Part shown: piece by piece, positions 34,029 through 43,101 of the stretch
Numbering within the stretch: the stretch's first letter is position 1
How the letters are laid out: every line of letters begins with the position of its first letter
NCBI GenBank assembly: GCA_001817065.1
Contig: MHHQ01000013.1
Span: 24,410 to 68,016, forward strand
Origin: Candidatus Andersenbacteria bacterium RIFCSPHIGHO2_02_FULL_46_16
GTDB taxonomy: Bacteria > Patescibacteriota > Andersenbacteria > UBA10190
Length of the DNA: 43,607 nucleotides
Reading direction: 5' to 3'
Notes under the pieces: generated by a model
Told to the model about the DNA's origin: nothing
Databases searched by the model: none
What the model saw: the letters and a program-made list of their open reading frames with translations, nothing else
Position numbers and translations under genes: made by a program

Positions 34029-34541
34029 TCAGTTACTTTCCGCAGGCATAGTAATCAGAATAGGGCTATATTTCAAATGGTTTCTTAAGCTATCAATCGC
34101 TTTACTTATTATGCCCTCATTGATTTTCTTTAACTTCCCATCAAATGGATCAGCAATTTCTATAAATTCCTTTTCTTGTTTTACGGCCATCACAAAGTGG
34201 GGAGCGTGAACAACTTTTTGTAGATAATAGCAATCAAGATAAACAATTACTTTGCCATCTTGCAAAAGTCTGCTTATCAAATTGGTATCAATCTTCTTGT
34301 TCGTTAATCTCACTCTCTTCCCTCTCTGTTTTTGAAGCTCCTTGAAGTAGTATTCATTTTCCACATACGCCCCAATTTCTTTTTCATACTCACGAGCAAC
34401 ATAATTCAGTTGTCCTATCAAGTAATTAAACTTCCAGCCGTGCTTCCAAATTTCTATCTCATCTTCCTCTTTTTTGTCAGCCATCATTAGAAGGCAACAG
34501 GCTAAACAGGTTTCGTAGGTTGATTGTTTTATTATCTCCAT
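34029..34541 (-). CDS. C39-like papain-fold protein, cytoplasmic
   Basis: The 170 residues start MEIIKQSTYETCLACCLLMM, with a Cys at the place of the C39 nucleophile (TCLACCLL). They continue to VHAPHFVMAVKQEKEFIEIADPFDGKL, which carries the catalytic His and Asp positions. There is no ABC-transporter domain, signal peptide or membrane segment, so it is not a bacteriocin exporter. It is probably a free cysteine hydrolase of unknown target. It lies 9 bp after secA on the same strand and may be read through from it. Together with the fragment at the left edge it makes two C39-like genes in one window, sharing only the fold. Confidence 0.7.
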   Translation of the reverse strand: MEIIKQSTYETCLACCLLMMADKKEEDEIEIWKHGWKFNYLIGQLNYVAREYEKEIGAYVENEYYFKELQKQRGKRVRLTNKKIDTNLISRLLQDGKVIVYLDCYYLQKVVHAPHFVMAVKQEKEFIEIADPFDGKLKKINEGIISKAIDSLRNHLKYSPILITMPAESN

Positions 34542-34550
34542 GTCATGCTG

Positions 34551-37190
34551 CTACTTCCCATGACACTTCTTATACTTTTTCCCACTGCCGCAAGGACAAG
34601 GATCGTTCCGGCCGACCCTAGCTGCCCCCTTGATAGTCTTCACCTCGCTTGATTTTCCCTCAATAGTTGGCATACCAGTCTTATCCTCTGCTGTCGTGCC
34701 TTGGCGGGCTAATTTGTGTAAGCTGCTTCCTTCCTGGGCGCCAGTTTCTCGTTGTTCCGTTGGTAGTGCTGTCTGCTCAGCTGTCGCGAAGGAGGGCTGA
34801 GCGCGTAATACCACTTCCACCACCGATGCTCGAATGGTGCTTAATAAACCTTGAAACATTTGGTAACTCTCTCGCTGGTATTCCACTAACGGATCTCTCT
34901 GTCCATAACCTCTCAGGCCAATGCCGGTGCGCAGGTAGTCCATCGCATCTAAATGGTCCATCCAGTGCATATCAATTGCCCGTAGGACCACTGCCTTTTC
35001 CAGCCGCATTATTACTGCCTCGCCAAACCTGGCTATTCGCTCTGCCCAAAAGTCCAAGCAAGTCTTTAGCGCTTGTTCTGTTAATTTATCTTTAATATTA
35101 TCCGGCCGTTGCCCGCCCTCTTTTTGCAGTAAGTCTTTGTAGGCAGACTTTAGATCATTCGCGTTGAGTCCCGTAAGCGCTGCAATTGATTCGCCGACTT
35201 CATCTGTATTCCAGTTGTTACTATCACCATCATTCGTATGCGTGAGGATTAATTTATTTACCTGATCCTTAATCAACACCTTCATATGATCATGAATTTT
35301 TTCTTCCTTCTCTTTGCCTTCTCGCCAGACGTTGCCGCTAATCACGCCGCGTCGCAGCTTATAAATAGCACTCCTTTGTCTATTCAGAACATCGTCATAG
35401 GACAACACCTGTTTTCTCATATCAAAATAATATCCTTCCACTCGCTCTTGAGCGCTGTCTATTGCCTTCGTCACCATTTTATTCTCAATTGGCTCGTTTT
35501 CCGGAAAACGCAGGCGGGTCATCAGGCCCTTTATCTTGCTTCCCCCGAATATTCTCATCACATCATCCTCTAAGCTGACATAAAACTGCGTTTCACCTCG
35601 GTCTCCTTGCCGACCGGATCTTCCACGCAGCTGGTTATCTATTCGTCGTGCTTCATGCCGTTCAGTTCCCAAGACGAATAAACCGCCTAATTCATCCACA
35701 GTCTCGCCCAGTTTTATATCCGTTCCGCGTCCAGCCATATTGGTCGAAATAGTCACGGCTGCTCTCTGTCCGGCTGCGGCAATAATCTCTGCTTCCCGGG
35801 CATGTTGCTTCGCGTTTAGGACCTCATGCTTGATGCCTTCTTTATTTAACAGCTGTGATAAATACTCTGACTTCTCAATCGCTATTGTTCCCACTAACAC
35901 TGGTTGCCCAGCCTCGTTTTTCTCTTTGATTGTTTGTACCACCGCCGCAAATTTCGCCTGCTCATTAATATAAATACGGTCTGGTTTATCCTGCCGAATT
36001 AAAGTCATATTAGTGGGCACCGCCACCACATCTAAGTTATAAACTTTCTCGAATTCTTCCGCCGATGTAACTGCCGTGCCGGTCATGCCGGCGAGTCTGG
36101 TATAGAGCCTAAATAAATTCTGAAAAGTGATAGTCGCCAGAGTACGGCTCTCTTGCTGTACTTTTACTCCTTCCTTAGCTTCTATGGCCTGATGCAGTCC
36201 TTCCGAGTATCGTCTGCCTTCCATGAGCCGTCCGGTAAATTCATCAACAATCACCACTTGGCCGTCTTTCACCACATAATCTTTATCGCGTTGGTATAAA
36301 GTATGTGCGCGCAAGGCTTGTTCCAAATGATGTACAAACCGTATTCCTTTTTCCTCATAAATATTGTCTACACCCAAGGTTTTTTCTACTTTGCTCGTGC
36401 CTTTGTCGGTCAGCATCGCGGCGCGCCTTTTCTCGTCAATATTGTAATCTACTTCTGCCTGCAGTCTGGGTACTAATTGGGCAAATTGGCTGTATAGTAT
36501 CGTTGAGTCTGTGTCCGGCGCGGAAATAATCAAAGGCGTTCTCGCCTCATCAATTAAAATGCTGTCCACTTCATCGACAATCGCGTAATTCAACGGCTGT
36601 TGCACCATCTCGGCTTCGCTTTGGGCCATGTTATCCCGCAGATAATCAAAACCGAATTCATTATTTGTTCCATAAGTTATGTTCGCAAAATAGGCCGCTC
36701 TTTTTTCTGCTGCAGTCTGGCCATGCCGTAACACACCCACTGTTAATCCAAAAAACTCATAAATTGGGCGCATCCATTCCGCGTCCCGCGCCGCCAGGTA
36801 TTCATTCACCGTTACTAAATGAGCTCCTTTTTCCGTCAGCCCATGCAAAACTAAGGGTAAGGTTGCCACTAAGGTCTTGCCTTCCCCCGTTTTCATTTCC
36901 GCAATTTTTCCATCCAGCAGTGCCAGTCCGCCCATTATTTGCACATCGAAATGACGCATCCTAATCGTCCGCTCGGCTGCTTCACGCACTGCCGCGAATA
37001 TTTCAATTTTATGATCTATGACTGCTTGGGTTGACTGGCCATAGTATTCCCGCACCCGTTGCTTAAGCTCCGTGTCAGGCAAGTCCCGCATTTCATCACT
37101 TAATGCATTAATGCTGCCCACGGCCTCGCTATATTGCAAAGCCGCTTTTTCATAGCGGTGATATTTGTCCAGCCATTTAAACCATTTCAT
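34551..37190 (-). CDS. secA: Preprotein translocase ATPase SecA
   Basis: The 879 residues carry the full SecA plan. NBD1 has Walker A (EMKTGEGKTLVATLP, about 98-112) and VDEVDSILIDEARTPL. The preprotein cross-linking domain follows, then NBD2 with TISTNMAGRGTDIKLG and NQLRGRSGRQGDRGETQFYVSLED. The helical wing/scaffold domain contains AIDMHWMDHLDAMDYLRTGIGLRGYGQRDPL. A C-terminal zinc tail reads NDPCPCGSGKKYKKCHGK, which binds SecB or ribosome in other bacteria. It drives proteins through SecYEG. The hpf gene lies 90 bp upstream and the C39-like gene 9 bp downstream. The linker before the tail is long and Gln/Glu-rich. Confidence 0.98.
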   Translation of the reverse strand: MKWFKWLDKYHRYEKAALQYSEAVGSINALSDEMRDLPDTELKQRVREYYGQSTQAVIDHKIEIFAAVREAAERTIRMRHFDVQIMGGLALLDGKIAEMKTGEGKTLVATLPLVLHGLTEKGAHLVTVNEYLAARDAEWMRPIYEFFGLTVGVLRHGQTAAEKRAAYFANITYGTNNEFGFDYLRDNMAQSEAEMVQQPLNYAIVDEVDSILIDEARTPLIISAPDTDSTILYSQFAQLVPRLQAEVDYNIDEKRRAAMLTDKGTSKVEKTLGVDNIYEEKGIRFVHHLEQALRAHTLYQRDKDYVVKDGQVVIVDEFTGRLMEGRRYSEGLHQAIEAKEGVKVQQESRTLATITFQNLFRLYTRLAGMTGTAVTSAEEFEKVYNLDVVAVPTNMTLIRQDKPDRIYINEQAKFAAVVQTIKEKNEAGQPVLVGTIAIEKSEYLSQLLNKEGIKHEVLNAKQHAREAEIIAAAGQRAAVTISTNMAGRGTDIKLGETVDELGGLFVLGTERHEARRIDNQLRGRSGRQGDRGETQFYVSLEDDVMRIFGGSKIKGLMTRLRFPENEPIENKMVTKAIDSAQERVEGYYFDMRKQVLSYDDVLNRQRSAIYKLRRGVISGNVWREGKEKEEKIHDHMKVLIKDQVNKLILTHTNDGDSNNWNTDEVGESIAALTGLNANDLKSAYKDLLQKEGGQRPDNIKDKLTEQALKTCLDFWAERIARFGEAVIMRLEKAVVLRAIDMHWMDHLDAMDYLRTGIGLRGYGQRDPLVEYQRESYQMFQGLLSTIRASVVEVVLRAQPSFATAEQTALPTEQRETGAQEGSSLHKLARQGTTAEDKTGMPTIEGKSSEVKTIKGAARVGRNDPCPCGSGKKYKKCHGK

Positions 37191-37280
37191 TGGCCTAACA
37201 TACTCATTGCGCGACCTTTAGTCCAGTGTGTTTAACGCCAACAAAACGCCTTCACCCATACCCCCATACTCTCTTTGTCT

Positions 37281-37601
37281 CTAACGGCTGTTTTTAGCCC
37301 GGCCTTGTTTTCTTTTGTCTTGGAACTTCAGCAGTTCTTTTTTAGTCGCTGCAAGCGTTAAGTCCACCGCATTCTGCACCGTATCTGACGACCGTTCAGC
37401 ATGAAATACTTCGCCGCTTTGCTTAATGTTAAAACGGCAGGTGATAACTTGTCCTTGTCGATGATGCTTATCATGGCTCAGCCTGACATCAATAATAAAT
37501 GGTGGATGCAACATTTTTTCAAGTCGATCCATCTTTTCTTCCATTAGCTGTAAATCCGTTGCCCCTAGGGTGATATGCTCAGTAGATAAATTGAATTGCA
37601 T
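37281..37601 (-). CDS. hpf: Short ribosome hibernation promoting factor
   Basis: The 106 residues form one HPF/RaiA-type beta-alpha-beta domain: TEHITLGATDLQLMEEKMDRLEKML, IDVRLSHDKHHRQGQVITCRFNIKQSGEVFHAERSSDTVQNAVDLTLAATKKELLKFQDKRK. The basic C-terminal tail fits binding to the 30S decoding region. It lacks the extra C-terminal dimerisation domain of long HPF, so it would act as the short, RaiA/HPF-type factor that shields or pairs idle ribosomes. It lies just upstream of secA, an order seen in several bacteria. Confidence 0.88.
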   Translation of the reverse strand: MQFNLSTEHITLGATDLQLMEEKMDRLEKMLHPPFIIDVRLSHDKHHRQGQVITCRFNIKQSGEVFHAERSSDTVQNAVDLTLAATKKELLKFQDKRKQGRAKNSR

Positions 37602-37669
37602 GTGAATTTATTAATAATTTAAAATAGCTTACTCCCTCTCGAAGCCATTATTATCGTTTGCCTGCTTAG

Positions 37670-37874
37670 GCGCCATCCAAAAATAACTTGACCAGATCTC
37701 GTTCAATATGCGTCGAGATACGGCTTTTCCAATTGAGCGAACCAGGAGCCGTAGCCAAGCTACGGTGAGTGGTTCGTGATTGCCTGCCGGCCGTAGCCTT
37801 GGCGAAGGCTGGAAGAAAAGTCGTAGATTGGCGCATAGTGGGCGAGAAATGGTTAAGTTATTTACGGATGGTGA
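37670..37874. mobile_element. 205-bp MITE-like inverted-repeat element flanked by CTTAG
   Basis: Left arm CCATCC-aa-AAATAACTTG continues to TACGGCTTTTCC. The complement of the right arm reads CCATCC-gt-AAATAACTTA and on to TACGACTTTTCT. The arms of about 55 bp match at most positions with scattered differences. The centre has its own hairpin (GCCGTAGC CAA GCTACGGT). The 5-bp direct repeat CTTAG (37665-37669 and 37875-37879) borders it, as a target duplication would. No gene inside. It fills most of the gap between hpf and the GT4 gene. Confidence 0.65.
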
Positions 37875-37959
37875 CTTAGTACTTTCACTTATTTTTTACT
37901 TTACCAACATACAAACCTTATAACACTCGGTCAATATTACCTAATTATATTCAAGCCGG

Positions 37960-39093
37960 CTAGTCTATCAGTATTGCTCGTATCGCGTCTGTCATCCGCC
38001 TCTGCCAATTATACCGGCTAAAATGTAATACCGAGTTTTGCAGCCTTCCCCGACTAAATTTCTTTTCGAGTTGTTTAAACTTCCTGACAGCTTCCGCCAG
38101 CGCTTCCTCGCTCTGGTCTTCATAAAGCACTCCTGTTTCACCATGTCTCACAATTTCACCCACACCGCCTTCGCCCAAGGCTATGACTGGTGTGCCGCAG
38201 GCCAAACTTTCAGCTGTTGCCATGCCAAAATCCTCGATGCCCGGTTGTACCAGCGCCGTTGCTTGGCGGTAATACTTGCGCAGCTTCTCTCGATTCACCT
38301 GGTTTATGAATCTGGTTTTGTTCCCTGCTATTTGGCGCCACTTTTTTTGCTCACGCCCACGACCAATTACTATCAACGGATAATTCAGCTTATTCATCAC
38401 TTTTATCACTTGATCAAACTTTTTACTGGCACTACACCGGCCGACACAAAGAAAGTATCGGTCATGACGCTTCAGCTGGTATTTATTTTCCTCGCTCGAT
38501 GGCGTGAAGAAAGTTGTATCAATTGGAGGGTAGATCACTTCGCTCTTCCGTCCATAATAGGTGGCAATCCTTTGCTGCGTAAACTTTGAATTGGCGATAA
38601 ATTGATCCACTCGCTGTGCGGCCGCAAAATCAACTATGCGCAAATAATGAAAAACCAGCCGCGCCAGCCATCTTGTCCCGGGCCAAGCTAAGCCGATTGC
38701 TTCATGGGTGCTGTCCCATAAATATCTGGTCGGTGTATGGCAGTAGGATAGGTGTGGCACATCCACTCTGGTTATAACCCCTTTGCACAAGCCGCTGGCG
38801 CTGCTGATAACTAAATCAAATTCTGCTAGATCAAATTGTTCAACAGCATGCGGCAGCAATGGCAGCACACGGCTCGGGTGTCGTCGAAACCACAAAGGTA
38901 ATTTTTGCAGAAAGGAACAATTTATCGGCTTGGTTTGCCCGTCCACAATTATGGTTGGTGTACCAGCATACAACGCAAAAATCATTGCCTGCGGCAACAG
39001 TCTAATTAACTCTTCTACCACAATTTCCGCTCCACCGCGCCTAGTAAACTCGTCGTGTACAATAGCTACGTGCTTATCACTTAAATTGATCAT
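37960..39093 (-). CDS. GT4-family glycosyltransferase
   Basis: I prefer the ATG at 39093 (MINLSDKHVAIVHDEFTRRG) over the upstream TTG at 39114. The protein is a GT-B enzyme. The N-domain has VHDEFTRRGGAEIVVEELIRLLP, and LICKG-like and YCHTPTRYLWD blocks follow. The C-domain contains YFLCVGRCSASKKFDQVIKVMNKL, the acceptor loop QPGIEDFGMATAESLACGTPVIALGEGGVGEIV with the EX7E pattern of GT4. It uses a nucleotide sugar in the cytoplasm, probably for a surface polysaccharide or lipid-linked glycan. RYLWDSTHEAIG is typical of the mannosyl/rhamnosyl group, but the sugar is not certain. It is monocistronic, between the palindromic element and mreB copy 2. Confidence 0.88.
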   Translation of the reverse strand: MINLSDKHVAIVHDEFTRRGGAEIVVEELIRLLPQAMIFALYAGTPTIIVDGQTKPINCSFLQKLPLWFRRHPSRVLPLLPHAVEQFDLAEFDLVISSASGLCKGVITRVDVPHLSYCHTPTRYLWDSTHEAIGLAWPGTRWLARLVFHYLRIVDFAAAQRVDQFIANSKFTQQRIATYYGRKSEVIYPPIDTTFFTPSSEENKYQLKRHDRYFLCVGRCSASKKFDQVIKVMNKLNYPLIVIGRGREQKKWRQIAGNKTRFINQVNREKLRKYYRQATALVQPGIEDFGMATAESLACGTPVIALGEGGVGEIVRHGETGVLYEDQSEEALAEAVRKFKQLEKKFSRGRLQNSVLHFSRYNWQRRMTDAIRAILID

Positions 39094-39160
39094 CAGATCA
39101 GGATAGATAATCAACTCTCATCCGGCAAGCTAGACCACTCTCACCCGAGATGATAATTTT

Positions 39161-40171
39161 CTATTTAGTTAATAAGACGCTGCGTTTATAAGCGTCAATA
39201 TTTTCCAGTGCTGCTCCTGCTCCCTTCACGGCGCAAACTAAAGGATCATCAGCTATATAGCACGGGACGGCGCACGCTCGCGATATTAGTTGATCAATAT
39301 TGCGCATCAATGCCCCACCGCCGCTCACCACAATCCCTTTATCGATAACATCCGCCGCTAATTCTGGTGGTGTTTCTTGTAGGACGTATTTTATCGCTTG
39401 TAATACTTCTGCCAAAGGTTCCCGTAATGCTTCCGTGACTTCGCTTGAGGCGATAGTCGTTTCCTTTGGCAAACCCGTAGCTAAATCTCGGCCTCTGATC
39501 ATCATGTGTCGCGTCTCTTCATCGGGTATAGCCGATGCTAATTCCTTCTTGATTATTTCTGCTGTCTGAGCACCGACCACCACCCCATATCGTTTTCTGA
39601 TATGTTCTGCTATCGCTTCATCAAAACGATTGCCGCCCACTCTGGCCGAATGCGCAATCACAATACCCCCCAATGAGATAATGGCTACTTCGCACGTGCC
39701 TCCGCCAATATCCACTATCATATGGCCTGAGCTTTCGCCGATCGGTATGCCAGCCCCAATGGCCGCTGCAATTGGCTCCTTGATCAAATAAGCGGCGCGT
39801 GCCCCGGCTGATATCGCTGCGTCCACTACCGCCCGGCGTTCTGTACTAGTGATGCCAGCCGGTACGGAAACTAGAACTTCCGGTCGCAAGAACCTCACTG
39901 AGACGCCAGTTTTCTGGATCAAATACCGTAGCATTGCTTCGGTCACGCGATAATCAGCGATCACGCCGTCTTTCAGCGGTTGATGCGCGACAATACTTTC
40001 CGGTGTACGGCCGATCATTTCTTTTGCTTCCTCACCGATGGCTAGCACTGCGTTCTCATCAATTGAAACCGCCACCACCGACGGCTCATTAAGCACAATC
40101 CCTCGGCCGGGCACATACATCAGCGTGCTAGTCGTACCTAAATCAATCGCGATCTTACGTGTTAAATTCAT
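39161..40171 (-). CDS. mreB: Actin-like MreB/Mbl (copy 2)
   Basis: The 336 residues keep all actin-fold motifs: KIAIDLGTTSTLMYVPGRGIV (phosphate 1), HMIVDIGGGTCEVAIISLGGIV (phosphate 2) and GIVVSGGGALMRNIDQLIS (adenosine). It differs from copy 1 by starting MNLTRKIAIDLG, with a shorter N-terminus than the amphipathic lead of the other copy. The acidic inserts also differ (SAIPDEETRHMMIRGRDL). Two MreB-family genes in one organism suggest division of labour, as with MreB/Mbl/MreBH in Bacillus. It is not linked to mreC. A promoter (TTTACA-16-TAAAAT) is seen about 100 bp upstream. Confidence 0.93.
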   Translation of the reverse strand: MNLTRKIAIDLGTTSTLMYVPGRGIVLNEPSVVAVSIDENAVLAIGEEAKEMIGRTPESIVAHQPLKDGVIADYRVTEAMLRYLIQKTGVSVRFLRPEVLVSVPAGITSTERRAVVDAAISAGARAAYLIKEPIAAAIGAGIPIGESSGHMIVDIGGGTCEVAIISLGGIVIAHSARVGGNRFDEAIAEHIRKRYGVVVGAQTAEIIKKELASAIPDEETRHMMIRGRDLATGLPKETTIASSEVTEALREPLAEVLQAIKYVLQETPPELAADVIDKGIVVSGGGALMRNIDQLISRACAVPCYIADDPLVCAVKGAGAALENIDAYKRSVLLTK

Positions 40172-40273
40172 TATTTATATTTTATACCTTTGAATGTTTA
40201 ATTGTATCTCCTTCACACAGGGTTTGCACTCTCCCTCCACTCTTCTCTGCTTCCACCGCTCGATTAATATTCA

Positions 40274-40301
40274 ATTTTAACCTACTTAAATCCTGTGTAA
40301 A
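40274..40301 (-). promoter_or_regulatory. Promoter of mreB copy 2
   Basis: Minus-strand TTTACA (40296-40301), 16 bp, TAAAAT (40274-40279). Leader about 95 nt with GAAGGAGA some 25 nt before the ATG, too far for normal use. Confidence 0.5.
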
Positions 40302-40382
40302 CCATACACCAGCTGCTATCCAGGGTTACGTGATTATACACTGGCCACAAGGTCAGTTTCGTCGTCGTGATAATTTAGCCAT

Positions 40383-41657
40383 CTAATCTAATTTCTTTTC
40401 GTCTGATTCACCGACTCTTTTTATATCAGCACCGACAGCTCGCAGTCGTTCCACCAAATCAGCGTATCCCCTTTCTATTATTTCCGCTTCGTCAATAATA
40501 GTCTGCCCTTTCGCCACTATTCCCGCCAGAACTAATGTTGCCCCCGATCTAATGTCCAAGCTTTTGATGTGCTGTCCGCGCAATTGCGTGGGACCGTCCA
40601 CAATTACTCGGTGCGGATCGCACACGGTAATAGACGCACCCATTTTTGCGAGCTCATCACAGTGCCGAAAGCGGCTTTCGTACATCGGATCATGAATCAA
40701 GCTCGCTCCTTTGGCTTGTGTTGCCACAACCGAAAAAGGCGCTTGTAAGTCAGTCGCTATTCCGGGATGAGGCAAAGTCTGTAGGTGAAAACTCTTCAAC
40801 GGCGCCGGATGAACCTTTACTGTGTCTTCACTACACGTATAGTCAATGCCAATCTCATCTAATTTTTTAAAAAATAAAGTTAAATCTTCCAGGGGTACAT
40901 TAGTAATTGTCAGCTCTGACTTAGTGGCTGCGGCCATTAAAATAAATAAGCCAGCTTCCAGCATATCGTTCGTATTTCTGACTTTGGCACCTTTTAAATT
41001 TTCACAGCCTCTTATACAAATAGTATGGGTGCCTGCCCCTTCAACGGTTGCTCCCATCATCGTCAGCATCTCTGCTAGCTTAACCACGTGTGGTTCATTA
41101 GCGGCAATATTGATAATTGTATAACCCGGCAATGTGGCAGCCACCATCATTACGTTTTCTGTCGCCGTTACGGAAAATTCTTGTAGCACAACGCGACCGG
41201 CTTTTAGTCCTCGCCCGTCCACATGAACCAGATTATTTCGTCGACTAATTGTAGCACCTAGCTGCTCTAGTGCATCTAAATGCACGTCGATTGGTCTCGC
41301 TCCAATTACATCCCCTCCTGGTTGCGGCAAATGTGCTTCCCCAAATCTGCCCAGTAACGCTCCCAGCATAAGGATCGAACCACGCAGCTCGCCCACCACC
41401 TTATTTGGTAATCTGAACGGATCAATATCTTTAGCTTGAACAATCACCCGGTCTCCTTGCTGCGACGCTGCAACTCCCATCCCCGTCATGATTTGGATGA
41501 TGTTTTTTACATCCTTTATCTGTGGTACATTATCCATTTGCACCGGTTTTCTCGTCAACAAACTAGCCGCCAACAACGGTAGGGCTCCATTCTTAGCCCC
41601 GTTAACACTGATCGTACCGCTTAGGTGCTTACCGCCAGTTATCACTATTGATGACAT
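40383..41657 (-). CDS. murA: UDP-GlcNAc enolpyruvyl transferase with Cys-to-Asp active site
   Basis: Start set at 41657 (MSSIVITGGKHLSGTISVNG), which matches the family N-terminus; the ORF start at 41684 adds nine residues lying over the promoter. At 424 residues it has the two-domain EPSP-synthase-like fold, with VNGAKNGALPLLAASLL (Lys22 region), PGGDVIGARPIDVHLDALEQLG and LDIRSGATLVLAGIVAKG. It transfers enolpyruvate from PEP to UDP-GlcNAc, the first committed step of peptidoglycan synthesis. The usual catalytic Cys (E. coli Cys115, in PGGC) is Asp116 here. This change is known from mycobacteria and chlamydiae to keep activity while blocking fosfomycin. It is divergent from the PEGA protein gene. 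Confidence 0.96.
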   Translation of the reverse strand: MSSIVITGGKHLSGTISVNGAKNGALPLLAASLLTRKPVQMDNVPQIKDVKNIIQIMTGMGVAASQQGDRVIVQAKDIDPFRLPNKVVGELRGSILMLGALLGRFGEAHLPQPGGDVIGARPIDVHLDALEQLGATISRRNNLVHVDGRGLKAGRVVLQEFSVTATENVMMVAATLPGYTIINIAANEPHVVKLAEMLTMMGATVEGAGTHTICIRGCENLKGAKVRNTNDMLEAGLFILMAAATKSELTITNVPLEDLTLFFKKLDEIGIDYTCSEDTVKVHPAPLKSFHLQTLPHPGIATDLQAPFSVVATQAKGASLIHDPMYESRFRHCDELAKMGASITVCDPHRVIVDGPTQLRGQHIKSLDIRSGATLVLAGIVAKGQTIIDEAEIIERGYADLVERLRAVGADIKRVGESDEKKLD

Positions 41658-41663
41658 TTGATA

Positions 41664-41691
41664 ACTATAACAGTAATAACGCATTAGTCAA
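41664..41691 (-). promoter_or_regulatory. Promoter giving a probable leaderless murA mRNA
   Basis: Minus-strand TTGACT (41686-41691), 16 bp, TATAGT (41664-41669), then 6 nt to the ATG at 41657. The expected transcription start falls on the A of ATG, so no leader or Shine-Dalgarno is possible. Confidence 0.65.
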
Positions 41692-41732
41692 GCACTGGAC
41701 AAATGTTTTTATTTCATTCATTGTCCTCATAA

Positions 41733-43079
41733 ATGAACATCATCTACCGCAAAATATTACTGATTATTTCGTTTCTCCTGTTTATATGCATCTCTCCGCT
41801 AGTCGTACTGTATGCCCTCGGTTATCGAGCCAGCAATATACTGGCCAACCCCTCGCCTGTTGGTGTCTTAATTGCTGAGTCAATCCCGTCCCGTGCTAGT
41901 GTCACCATTAACGGACAGGCGTACGGACATACACCTCAGTCAATCACTAACTTATCACCGGGCATCTTTGATCTGACCGTGGCTAGTGCGGGCTATGTGC
42001 CCTGGCATAAACACATCAATATAAGTTCTGGTCTAGTGACCGAAGCCAGAGATATCAGATTATTTCCCAGCAGCCAATCCATCACCACATTACTTAGCAG
42101 TGTCAAAACCTTTTCCTTGTCCCCTCATCGCCGGCTTATTGCCGCGCTGACGGCTGACCACAAACTCCATGTTATAGACGAAGACGGAATTGCTGTAATT
42201 GAACCACTCGCTTTTCCTGTCCTGCCGGACAGTTTATTATGGTCGCCGGATAGCAGTTCGATGCTGGTCGTGACTTCTGGCCAAGCTTCCTTAGTCAGCT
42301 TGACCGATCAGCTTGCGACAGCGGTACGCTTGCCTCAGCTCGATCAGGCTATCCAACTGGCGTGGGACCAGCGGATACCCGGCCGATTATATGCTATCAC
42401 TAGCGGCCATAGCTTGATTGCCTATAGTGTTTCTAACCAATCTTCGCAATTAATTGTGGCCAACATTAGCAGTTTTGCTACCAGTTCCCGTCAGCTCTAT
42501 CTGGTGGATGATGACAATCAGATACACATCCGCACCCTGCAAGGCGGATTAATTGATTCACCTTTTATAAAAACCGACAAGATTATCGAGCAGCTCCACG
42601 TGACGCCAGGCGGCAATATCGCTATCCAATTTACCGATCGCAGTGCCGCAGTTTTAACTGACACAGGGATATTGCTGCCGGTCGCCGATAGTGTCACAAA
42701 GCTTGGCTGGTCTCCCGACGAACTAATACTGTTAATGCAGCTAGATGATAACTCCCTGCACATTATGAATGTCTACGACGACCGTATTAGTTATATCCCC
42801 TTGCGAGATCTGCATTTGGTTACGCGCCTGTCTCGGCCGATCAGAAACCCCCAATGGTACGCGGGCGGTCGTCATCTGATTTATCAAGTGGACGATGAAA
42901 TTATGATTACCGAAATTGACACGCGAGACCAACCCGCGACTTACTCCGTAGACACGACAAATCTCGGCGATGCTAACATCACCGTTGGAGCGCAAGGCAC
43001 GGTCGTTCTTTATCTTAAAAAAACCGCTCAATCGAACCGGTTAGTTCAAGCACGCCTTACCGTTACACCCAATAACTAA
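41733..43079 (+). CDS. PEGA-domain and beta-propeller-like membrane protein
   Basis: The 448 residues begin with a membrane anchor (KILLIISFLLFICISPLVVLYALGY, about 6-30). A PEGA domain follows (about 48-105, SIPSRASVTINGQAYGHTPQSITNLSPGIFDLTVASAGYVPW), whose name comes from a similar P-x-G-x turn. The rest repeats strands of the type LLWSPDSSSMLVVTS, KLGWSPDELILLMQ and NPQWYAGGRHLIYQVDDE, as in WD40/TolB-like beta-propellers. It should be exposed on the outer face and bind other proteins or surface polymers. It is divergent from murA with a 75-bp gap. No Shine-Dalgarno is seen before the ATG. Similar proteins are frequent in CPR, without known role. Confidence 0.8.
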   Translation: MNIIYRKILLIISFLLFICISPLVVLYALGYRASNILANPSPVGVLIAESIPSRASVTINGQAYGHTPQSITNLSPGIFDLTVASAGYVPWHKHINISSGLVTEARDIRLFPSSQSITTLLSSVKTFSLSPHRRLIAALTADHKLHVIDEDGIAVIEPLAFPVLPDSLLWSPDSSSMLVVTSGQASLVSLTDQLATAVRLPQLDQAIQLAWDQRIPGRLYAITSGHSLIAYSVSNQSSQLIVANISSFATSSRQLYLVDDDNQIHIRTLQGGLIDSPFIKTDKIIEQLHVTPGGNIAIQFTDRSAAVLTDTGILLPVADSVTKLGWSPDELILLMQLDDNSLHIMNVYDDRISYIPLRDLHLVTRLSRPIRNPQWYAGGRHLIYQVDDEIMITEIDTRDQPATYSVDTTNLGDANITVGAQGTVVLYLKKTAQSNRLVQARLTVTPNN

Positions 43080-43101
43080 ATATGTCTTCAATCCTCGCCA
43101 T

